From positions 496,001-560,000 of the forward strand of contig NZ_JAFBCR010000001.1 in NCBI RefSeq assembly GCF_016907795.1: a stretch of 64,000 nucleotides of DNA, written 5' to 3'. Source of the stretch: Kocuria palustris. Lineage in GTDB: Bacteria; Actinomycetota; Actinomycetes; Actinomycetales; Micrococcaceae. Below are positions 54,536 to 64,000 of the stretch, in pieces. The position numbers and the translations under genes are program-made. The notes below the pieces were generated by a model. That model saw only the letters and a program-made list of their open reading frames with translations. It did not search any database and had not been told where the DNA came from. Each line of letters opens with the position of its first letter. Position 1 is the first letter of the stretch.

Positions 54536-55177
54536 TCATGCCCGAGACATGCGCTGATCATCACTGGGGATGATCGTGAACGCATCCCACACGGGATGCA
54601 GGAGGCTGTCGCCGACGGGTGCCTGCACGCGCATCTCCTCGCCGTCGCGCACGGCCACGAAGAGACGGGCCAGGACGTCGACGGGCAGCTGGAGCCGCAC
54701 CCCATGGGCCTGGGCGTGTCCCAGCGCCTCCTCGGCCGCTCCCAGCAGACGCTCGTACTGGTCCTCGACGACCCGGCGCATCTGCTCGCTGCGACGGGAG
54801 GCCAGGTGCATCTCGAGCCGGAACAGGTGCCAGTCGGAGCCGTTGGAGACCCCTGCGATCGCGTCGAAGACCTCTCGCAGGATCCTGCCGATGGCCATGC
54901 CCGATTCGAGCTGCTCGACCACGCGGTGCGAGAGCAGCTCGACCAAACCGTCGACGTGGTCCACGTAGATGGCTGCGGCCAGCTCCTCCTTGGACTCGAA
55001 GTTGCTGTAGAAGGCACCGCGGGTGAAGCCCGCCGCCGAGCAGATCTGCGCCACACTGGCTCCACCGATCCCGCGCTCCACGAATACCCTGGGTGCAGCC
55101 TCGATCAGGCGGCGTCGAGTCTGCGTGCGCGATCGCTTGGCGACCTCCGTGTCGGCATCCGCCCCTGCGTCGTGCAT
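54536..55177 (-). CDS. TetR-family repressor
   Basis: The 213-residue protein has the TetR helix-turn-helix TRRRLIEAAPRVFVERGIGGASVAQICSAAGFTRGAFYSNFESKEELAAAI (about 20-70) and an all-helical ligand domain. It is divergent from the membrane protein gene at 55300. A 20-base palindrome in the shared intergenic region is the likely operator for both genes. Confidence 0.9.
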   Translation of the reverse strand: MHDAGADADTEVAKRSRTQTRRRLIEAAPRVFVERGIGGASVAQICSAAGFTRGAFYSNFESKEELAAAIYVDHVDGLVELLSHRVVEQLESGMAIGRILREVFDAIAGVSNGSDWHLFRLEMHLASRRSEQMRRVVEDQYERLLGAAEEALGHAQAHGVRLQLPVDVLARLFVAVRDGEEMRVQAPVGDSLLHPVWDAFTIIPSDDQRMSRA

Positions 55178-55247
55178 CTCACGTCCCTTCGAGTTCCCGT
55201 CGAGTCCTGTCAGTGCAGTGCTCGAGTGTAGCGTGGATACCAGACAT

Positions 55248-55267
55248 TCAATACATCAGTGTATTGA
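55248..55267. promoter_or_regulatory. TetR operator
   Basis: TCAATACA-TCAG-TGTATTGA is a perfect 8-base inverted repeat with a four-base centre, in an AT-rich patch between the divergent genes. It overlaps a minus-strand promoter (ATTGAA, 16 bases, TACACT at 55230-55225) and the likely plus-strand promoter region. Confidence 0.75.
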
Positions 55268-55299
55268 GAATACCCGAAACGTCAAGCGAGGAGCACAAA

Positions 55300-56661
55300 T
55301 TGACACCTTCTCCCAAGCCAGACACGACTCGGCCGATCGTGCGAGCGCTGCCGCGGACCGTCCGCTGGGTGCTGCCGCCGCTGGCCGTCATGGCCATCGG
55401 CTTCCTGGGCGTCCTGCTCTACATGGGCGGGCTCGGCTCGCCCCAGCAGAACCTGCACGAGTTCCCGATCGCCGTGGTCAACGAGGACGAGGGCGCGCAG
55501 ATGCCCGGGCCCGACGGCAAGCAGACCGACGTGCAGATGGGCCAGGAGATCGCCGACGCGATCGTGGCTCAGGGCGATGACAGCGACGAGGTGGACTTCC
55601 GTCTGCTCTCCCGCGAGGACGCCGAGGACGCCCTGCACCGCGGCAATGCCTACGGCGCGATCGTCGTGCCCTCGGACTTCAGCCAGCGCTCGACCGCGCT
55701 GATCAGCGCCTCGCTGGGCGGCGACGGCGACGGCCAGCAGCCGGTGATCGACATCGTCACCTCCCCTCAGGCCGGGTCCATGACCTCCCGGCTGGCCACT
55801 GGCGTGATGGATCCGGCCGTCTCGTCGGCGTCCTCGAACCTGGGCGAGCAGCTGCTGCCGAGCGCGCAGAGTCAGATCCAGCAGCTCGAGAAGGCCGACG
55901 GCCCGACCCCGAGCCTCACCACGGTCGCCGAGGGCACGCTCAGCGATCCCATCGTCGAGAACCAGACGGTCTGGGAGGAGCTTCCCGACGGCGCCGCCCT
56001 GGGCATGGGTCCCTTCTACTGGGCCATCGTGGCGCTGGTCGTGGGCCTGTCCGGCTCCGTGGCGGTGTCCACCCTCGTGGATGGGCTCAACGGCGTGACC
56101 CCCTGGGAGATGGGCCCCTCGCTGAAGTTCTACCCCCCCACCGGCATGTCCCGGCTGGCGACCTTCGCGCTCAAGCTCGGCATCGTGATCATCGGCGCCG
56201 CCGGGGCGTCGGGGCTGATGATGCTGGCCGGGGCAATGGTGGATGTCCCCATGCCCAACGGCGGCACGCTGTTCCTGGTGACCTGGCTGGGCATCGTGAC
56301 CTTCGGCGCGGCGACCCTGTCGCTGATCACCGTGATGGGCAGCGCCGGGATGCTCGTGGCCATGTTCTACCTGGTCTTCATGGGCCTGCCCTCGGCCGGG
56401 GCCGTCTCCCCGCCCGAGGCGCTGCCCGGGTTCTTCCACGGGCTGTCCCAGTGGGAGCCGCTGCACTACCTGTGGCTGTGCACCCGCGACGTCTTCTTCT
56501 TCGACGCCAAGGCGGATGCCGGTCTCGGCACCGGTGTGCTCGGACTGCTGGGCGTTCTCGCCGCGTTCCTCGTGCTGACCGTGATCGTCAGCCCGCTGTG
56601 GGATCGGATCTCCGGTCGCCGCGGGCTCATCCACGGCAAGGGCAAGCACGCCGCGGTCTGA
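55300..56661 (+). CDS. YhgE/Pip-like membrane protein (ABC-2 permease-like)
   Basis: The 453-residue protein has one N-terminal membrane helix (about 22-43), a large extracytoplasmic domain starting FPIAVVNEDEGAQMPGPDGKQ, and about five C-terminal helices from residue 240. This is the YhgE/Pip and DUF3533 layout, related to ABC-2 permeases but with no ATPase nearby. Export of a small or amphipathic compound is plausible from the TetR partner. The TTG at 55300 has GAGGAG six bases before. Confidence 0.83.
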   Translation: MTPSPKPDTTRPIVRALPRTVRWVLPPLAVMAIGFLGVLLYMGGLGSPQQNLHEFPIAVVNEDEGAQMPGPDGKQTDVQMGQEIADAIVAQGDDSDEVDFRLLSREDAEDALHRGNAYGAIVVPSDFSQRSTALISASLGGDGDGQQPVIDIVTSPQAGSMTSRLATGVMDPAVSSASSNLGEQLLPSAQSQIQQLEKADGPTPSLTTVAEGTLSDPIVENQTVWEELPDGAALGMGPFYWAIVALVVGLSGSVAVSTLVDGLNGVTPWEMGPSLKFYPPTGMSRLATFALKLGIVIIGAAGASGLMMLAGAMVDVPMPNGGTLFLVTWLGIVTFGAATLSLITVMGSAGMLVAMFYLVFMGLPSAGAVSPPEALPGFFHGLSQWEPLHYLWLCTRDVFFFDAKADAGLGTGVLGLLGVLAAFLVLTVIVSPLWDRISGRRGLIHGKGKHAAV

Positions 56662-56703
56662 GCCGCAGGCACCCCCGGCGGGTTCGCCGGACCGTAGGAT
56701 CTC

Positions 56704-56729
56704 GGCGGGCGCGCGGCAGCGCGCCCGCC
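56704..56729 (+). terminator. Terminator after the YhgE-like gene
   Basis: GGCGGGCGCGC pairs with GCGCGCCCGCC (11 base pairs, loop GGCA), followed by TCTTCCGTCTCTC, 42 bases after the stop. Confidence 0.75.
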
Positions 56730-56758
56730 GTCTTCCGTCTCTCGAGCCGAGGAGCCCC

Positions 56759-57394
56759 ATGAGCGATCCGAGCGCCGACCATCCGGGAGCCGCGCCCGAC
56801 GAGCACGGGCTCGTGCGCGGCGACGACGGGCTGCTGCGCCCCGAGTGGGCGGCGGCCGGCCCGCTGCTGAAGCAGTACTACGACACCGAGTGGGGCATGC
56901 CGATCCGCGACGAGCAGGGACTGTTCGAGCGGCTGAGCCTCGAGGCCTTCCAGTCCGGGCTGTCCTGGGCCACGATCCTGCGCAAGCGCCCGGCCTTCCG
57001 CGAGGCCTTCGCCGGCTTCGACCCGGAGGCCGTGGCCGGATTCGGCGACGACGACGAGGCCCGCCTGATGGCCGATGCCGGCATCGTGCGCAATCGGGCC
57101 AAGATCCGGGCCACGATCACGAACGCTCAGGCCACGATCGCGCTGCGGGACGAGGGCGGGCTGGCGCAGCTGATCTGGTCCTTCCAGCCGGAGACCACAC
57201 CGCAGCCGCGGACTATGGCCGAGGTTCCCACCCAGTCGCCGGAGTCGAAGGCGATGTCGAAGGCGCTGAAGAAGGAGGGCTTCGTGTTCGTGGGGCCCAC
57301 GACCATGTACGCGCTGATGTCGGCGATCGGGATGGTCGACCTGCACCTGATGGGCTCCCACCGCCGGGGCGCCTCGGGGATCTGGCCGGCCTGA
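56759..57394 (+). CDS. tag: DNA-3-methyladenine glycosylase I
   Basis: Tag removes 3-methyladenine from alkylated DNA. The 211-residue protein has YYDTEWGMPIRDEQGLFERLSLEAFQSGLSWATILRKRPAFREAFAGFD and GFVFVGPTTMYALMSAIGMVDLH, the TAG family core. The usual zinc-binding start (RCxW) is replaced by a polar extension and LRPEWAAA. Only the second-half zinc histidine region (HLMGSHRR) is visible, so zinc binding may be lost. Confidence 0.9.
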   Translation: MSDPSADHPGAAPDEHGLVRGDDGLLRPEWAAAGPLLKQYYDTEWGMPIRDEQGLFERLSLEAFQSGLSWATILRKRPAFREAFAGFDPEAVAGFGDDDEARLMADAGIVRNRAKIRATITNAQATIALRDEGGLAQLIWSFQPETTPQPRTMAEVPTQSPESKAMSKALKKEGFVFVGPTTMYALMSAIGMVDLHLMGSHRRGASGIWPA

Positions 57395-57467
57395 GCACGC
57401 TCGACGGCGGACAGAGGCCGACCGGCCCGTCATGGCAATGGGGCCGATGCAGGGTCGGCCGCCGTCG

Positions 57468-59876
<2,409 letters not shown>

Positions 59877-59890
59877 GAGGCACCAGAGTA
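59877..59890 (-). promoter_or_regulatory. UvrA-like gene leaderless promoter
   Basis: TACTCT (59890-59885), then eight bases, then ATG at 59876. Confidence 0.4.
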
Positions 59891-60020
59891 CGGAAGGCCC
59901 CCGACGATGCGGCTGGGCACGCCACGGCGCCGCTCGACGCACGAGGGGCGCCACCGCGGCACCCGTCGGAGACGACGCGGACGGCGTGGCCCTCGCTGGC
60001 CGAGACGCCGAGCTCGTGCC

Positions 60021-60032
60021 TAGCCTGGAGGG
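60021..60032 (+). promoter_or_regulatory. ABC-class ATPase gene promoter with adjoining GGAGGG
   Basis: TAGCCT (60021-60026) is followed by GGAGGG and then the ATG at 60033. The -10 spacing suggests a leaderless start, with a purine run in the spacer. Confidence 0.4.
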
Positions 60033-61796
60033 ATGCGCACCCTCGATGACCTCCGCCGTGAGCTCGCCCGGATGGACGGGCGCGGCTACCCCGCCTACCG
60101 CGATCTGCAGGGTGCCTGGGACCTGGGCCCCGCGGTCCTGCACGTGGATCATGTGCAGTCCGATCCGTATGCGCCGCCGTCGAAGATCCGCCTGGTGCTC
60201 GATCGAGCGGCGACCGCGGTGCCAGCCGAGCTGGTGCGCGAGCACTCCCAGCGCGTGGCCGCGGGCGATCACCTGAACCGCGTGTTCTGCGCGGCGCTGC
60301 AGCGGGTCACCCCGAGCGGCCACGACAAGTCAGCCGGCTCGCTGCGGATGATGACCCCCGGCCAGCAGGTCCTGGAGCGCACGGCCGTGCTCGTCGGCCC
60401 CGAGCGCCTGGAGCTGCGTCTGGAGGCCGCGCTGCCGGCCGGCGGGCGACGGATCCGCGGCCGAGCGGCGACGGTACTGCTGGCCGAGGCCCTGCCCGAG
60501 GCGGTGGAGCGCTCGCTGCTGCCCGGCGCCCTGGACGTCGAGGCGCTGCGGAAGCATGTGGAGCTGGTGCTGGATCAGCTGGATCTTCAGTCGCAGCTGC
60601 GCGAGCGCGGGCTGATCGCCTTCGTGGGCGAGGGCTCGATCCTGCCGCGGGCCTCCGGAGACTCCGACCTTCCGCTGCGCCGCGGCGCACAGCCCCTGCA
60701 GTGCCCCGAGACCCTGCGCACGAGCTTCGAGCTGCCCAGCGGCCGGATGGTCACCGGCATGGGGATCTCGGAGGGCATCACGGTCATCGTGGGCGGCGGC
60801 TACCACGGCAAGTCCACGCTGCTGCGAGCCCTGGAGCGCGGGATCCATCCGCATATCGCCGGCGATGGACGCGAGTGGGTGCTCACCCGTCCCGACGCCG
60901 TGTCCATCCGAGCCGAGGACGGACGCAGCGTGGCCGGCACGGACATCTCCCCGTTCATCGGGGGGCTTCCGCAGGGCACCGACACCTCCGCGTTCGTCAC
61001 TGCCAATGCCAGCGGCTCGACCTCCCAGGCCGCCGGTCTGGTCGAGGCGATCGAGGCGCGCAGCCCCGCCCTGCTGATCGATGAGGACACCTCGGCCACG
61101 AACTTCATGATCCGCGACGCTCGCATGCGCGCTCTAATCCCGGCCGATGCCGAGCCGATCACGCCGTTCATGGACAGGATCGGGCCGTTGCACCGCCAGC
61201 TCGGCGTCTCGACCGTGCTGGTGGCCGGCGGCTCCAGCGCGTTCTTCGAAGCGGCCGATCATGTGATCGCCATGGAGTCCTACCAGCCGCGCGATGCCAC
61301 CGCGCAGGTGCGGCAGCTGATCGCCGAGCATCCGGCGGCTCTGGAGGAGGGCGATGACGAGCTCTTCCCGCACGGCGTGGACCGCGTGCTGCCTGCCGGA
61401 GCCCTGGGCGCCCCGCGCCGCGACGGCGGCTCCGTGCGCGGCCGGCGCGAACGGGGATCGAGCGGGGACGGCGAGCGCCCCAAGCCGTCGCGGGCCCGGG
61501 GACTGCACACGATCCAGCGAGGCCACGAGGACGTCGACCTCTCGGCGCTGGCCCAGCTCATGGAGCCGGGCCAGACCCAGGCGATCGCCCTGGCGCTGGA
61601 CGCTGCGGCCGGGCACCTGGACGGGACGACGACAGCGGCCGCGGCGATCGATCGGGTTCTCGAGACGATCGACCGCGACGGCCTGGACACGCTGTCCGCG
61701 CATCGGGGGCATCCAGGCGACATGGCCAGGCCGCGTCGCGCGGAGATCCTGGCGGCGCTGAGCCGCTGCCGGAGCCTGGCCGAGCGCTCGAGCTGA
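60033..61796 (+). CDS. ABC-class ATPase of the PF09818 type
   Basis: The 587-residue protein has an N-terminal domain starting RTLDDLRRELARMDGRGYPAYRDLQGAWDL. A P-loop VIVGGGYHGKSTLLRALERG (about 250-269) and a Walker B with following Glu ALLIDEDTSATNFMIRD (about 345-361) come next, then GPLHRQLGVSTVLVAGGSS. These match the predicted ATPases of the ABC class, whose biological role is not known. It is divergent from the UvrA-like gene and converges with the PNPOx-like gene. Confidence 0.88.
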   Translation: MRTLDDLRRELARMDGRGYPAYRDLQGAWDLGPAVLHVDHVQSDPYAPPSKIRLVLDRAATAVPAELVREHSQRVAAGDHLNRVFCAALQRVTPSGHDKSAGSLRMMTPGQQVLERTAVLVGPERLELRLEAALPAGGRRIRGRAATVLLAEALPEAVERSLLPGALDVEALRKHVELVLDQLDLQSQLRERGLIAFVGEGSILPRASGDSDLPLRRGAQPLQCPETLRTSFELPSGRMVTGMGISEGITVIVGGGYHGKSTLLRALERGIHPHIAGDGREWVLTRPDAVSIRAEDGRSVAGTDISPFIGGLPQGTDTSAFVTANASGSTSQAAGLVEAIEARSPALLIDEDTSATNFMIRDARMRALIPADAEPITPFMDRIGPLHRQLGVSTVLVAGGSSAFFEAADHVIAMESYQPRDATAQVRQLIAEHPAALEEGDDELFPHGVDRVLPAGALGAPRRDGGSVRGRRERGSSGDGERPKPSRARGLHTIQRGHEDVDLSALAQLMEPGQTQAIALALDAAAGHLDGTTTAAAAIDRVLETIDRDGLDTLSAHRGHPGDMARPRRAEILAALSRCRSLAERSS

Positions 61797-61799
61797 AGC

Positions 61800-62231
61800 T
61801 CAGAAGGAGGCCTCCTCCGCGTGCGGGGGCACCTGCGTGGCGTCGACCCACCGGGCCCACACGACCGATAGCCCCACCAGGATCGCGGTCTCCGGATCGG
61901 GATCGCCTCCGGGGTGGGCCTGAGCGAGCGCCTGACCGGCCTGCCCTGCCTCCGGGCCGGTCAGGACCTGAGCCTCAGCATGGGCCTGGATCTCATGACC
62001 CTGGCCGTCCACCGCCACAAGCGAGACCTTGGGGTTCGACTGCAGGTTGAGGGCCTTGCGCGATTCCTTCGACGTCCCAAACACGATCAGACCGGACGGC
62101 GTGACGGCCGTGTTGACCCACGCGGACTCGGGGAAGCCGCCGTCGACCGGCTCGGTCGCCACGACCACGCCTCCGACGTCCGCGACGAAGGCCGCCAGCG
62201 CGGCGGACGGGTTCTCGGTGAAATCGCTCAT
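61800..62231 (-). CDS. Pyridoxamine 5'-phosphate oxidase-like protein
   Basis: The 143-residue protein has a split-barrel flavin-binding fold: VVVATEPVDGGFPESAWVNTAVTPSGLIVFGTSKESRKALNLQSNPKVSLVAVD. Such small members bind FMN or F420 and reduce or oxidise diverse substrates; the substrate here is not known. ATG at 62231 follows CAGGAGGATCC. It ends three bases from the convergent ATPase gene. Confidence 0.82.
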   Translation of the reverse strand: MSDFTENPSAALAAFVADVGGVVVATEPVDGGFPESAWVNTAVTPSGLIVFGTSKESRKALNLQSNPKVSLVAVDGQGHEIQAHAEAQVLTGPEAGQAGQALAQAHPGGDPDPETAILVGLSVVWARWVDATQVPPHAEEASF

Positions 62232-62280
62232 GGATCCTCCTGCTCGGTGCCGCCGGGGCGGATCCCCCAGTGCTCCCACG

Positions 62281-63077
<797 letters not shown>

Positions 63078-63078
<1 letters not shown>

Positions 63079-63803
63079 CAGAAGGCCTGCTCTCTCAGTG
63101 ATCCGTAGCCCATGTGGCGGGCGTACATGCCGTAGACCTTGCGCACCGCGGCCTCGACCTCCGAGACGCGGGTGCCGGGGCGGAGGTCGTCGACGGCCCC
63201 GCAGGTGCCGGGATCCCACTGCAGGCCGAGGTCGCGGTAGACGTCCGTGAGCACGGAGCGCAGCGGCTCGGACTGCTCCACGACGATCACCGTGGAGAAG
63301 TACCAAGCATCGGAGACGACGCGCTGGGCGGCACCGGCGAGCTTGATCTGCGCCTGCGCCCGATCGACGGTGCGCCCCGTGCCGTGGACGCTGTGCTCCC
63401 CGGGGCAGTACTCCCCCGGCAGCTCGCCGACATCCGCATGGACCTCGAGCTCCTCGAGGGCCGCCACGATCATGTCGCCGAAGAGCTCGAAGCGGTCCTG
63501 GATCCCGGCCTTGGGATCCTCCGAGGGCTCGATGTGGTCGATGATCAGACAGCCGCGGTGGTAAGCGGCCGCCCGCCCGCCGACCTTGCGCACGAGCGGG
63601 GTGAAGGCGCTGCGCCGAGCGGAGCGCTCCGCTGCGCCGAAGCCGGCCAGCAGCTCGTCACGGCGCCCGAAGGCCACCGTGGGCCGGGGCTGGTAGAGCC
63701 GCAGCACGGGCTCGCGGCTGGCCCGCACTGCGCGCAGCATCCGCTCGCCGGCGGTGTAGTCCAGCTCGGGCCCCAGGGAATCGCGCTGTCGGATCAGCTT
63801 CAT
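63078..63803 (-). CDS. Lipoate-protein ligase A-like protein
   Basis: The 241-residue protein has the BPL/LPL catalytic fold: LYQPRPTVAFGRRDEL, VRKVGGRAAAYHRGCLIIDHI and QAQIKLAGAAQRVVSDAWYFSTVIVV, which keeps the lysine that binds lipoyl-AMP. The canonical RRxSGGGAV motif reads RKVGGRAAA, so the true substrate may differ from lipoate (octanoate and biotin are alternatives). The ATG at 63803 overlaps the upstream stop by four bases, and the end overlaps the SRAP gene by one. Confidence 0.8.
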
Positions 63804-64000
63804 ACCTCGTCCTCCGGTCGATTCGACGCTGCGTCGGCCGGTGCGCCGGAGACCAGCTCGTGGTGATGGGCCCGGTACCAGGCGGCGAGCTCGCGCGCGG
63901 AGATCTGCACCCGCTCGAGCCATTCGAGGGCCTGGGAGTCGGCGTCGTCGGAGACGTGCTTGGCCATGCGCAGGGACACGCCCAGCTCGCGGCAGGCCGT
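63800..64000 (-). CDS. C-terminal fragment, MTA/SAH nucleosidase-like
   Basis: Only the last 66 codons are inside the window. The segment LGVSLRMAKHVSDDADSQALEWLERVQISARELAAWYRAHH resembles the C-terminal part of 5'-methylthioadenosine/S-adenosylhomocysteine nucleosidases (VSDxAD, then W). The frame is unbroken and ends in an ATGA overlap with the next gene. The call is tentative because of the short length. Confidence 0.5.
   Translation of the reverse strand, partial: TACRELGVSLRMAKHVSDDADSQALEWLERVQISARELAAWYRAHHHELVSGAPADAASNRPEDEV

Overview
The window is a very GC-rich stretch of actinobacterial chromosome. Gene content (mycothione reductase, GarA, Wag31/DivIVA, the GlnE/GlnA2 pair, polyphosphate glucokinase, a PASTA kinase next to an Rv2175c-like protein) fits Actinomycetota. 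A MurE without the diaminopimelate-type DNPR motif suggests an L-lysine peptidoglycan, as in Micrococcales such as the Micrococcaceae. The genus is inferred, not proven.

Layout. 1-5.2 kb: the start of glnE and all of glnA2 (minus), then panB, map and ppgK (plus) around a small SPOR-like gene. 5.04-5.12 kb: a compact two-hairpin element with its own minus-strand promoter, a candidate small RNA. 5.2-12.6 kb (minus): nrdR, hisD, dnaE, an RluD-family pseudouridine synthase and lspA. 12.7-34.6 kb (minus): a nearly complete division and cell-wall cluster. In transcription order it reads mraZ, rsmH, ftsL-like, ftsI, murE, murF, mraY, murD, ftsW, murG, murC, ftsQ, ftsZ, [insertion sequence], pgeF, sepF, yggT, divIVA. 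Most neighbours overlap by 1-11 bases. An IS110-family element sits between ftsZ and pgeF. Its 5' non-coding end folds into a hairpin followed by two large looped stems, the architecture of a bridge RNA. Short stretches in the second loop match the element's own two ends. 35-45 kb: DUF3040 gene, dinB, idsA, Rv2175c-like gene, LysM transglycosylase, pknL-like kinase, aroG and plsC, a neighbourhood close to that of mycobacterial pknL. 45-51.6 kb: a membrane protein, a FadD15-like ligase, an MFS transporter, mtr and parA. 51.7-54.4 kb (minus): garA, ftsR, DUF151 nuclease and a second MerR gene, in the conserved order of Rv1827-Rv1830. 54.5-60 kb: a TetR/membrane-protein pair with a palindromic operator between them, tag and a UvrA paralogue. 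60-64 kb: an ABC-class ATPase, then a minus-strand operon of a nucleosidase fragment, lipoate-ligase-like protein, SRAP protein and PNPOx-like protein.

How the genes work together. The mur, fts and mraY genes make and insert peptidoglycan at the septum. SepF, YggT, DivIVA, FtsR and the PASTA kinase probably steer that machinery. MraZ boxes over the mraZ promoter and an mraW-type RNA hairpin before rsmH suggest feedback control. Regulatory signals are unusually readable: -10 hexamers of the form TAnnnT lie 6-8 bases before at least nine start codons, implying many leaderless mRNAs.
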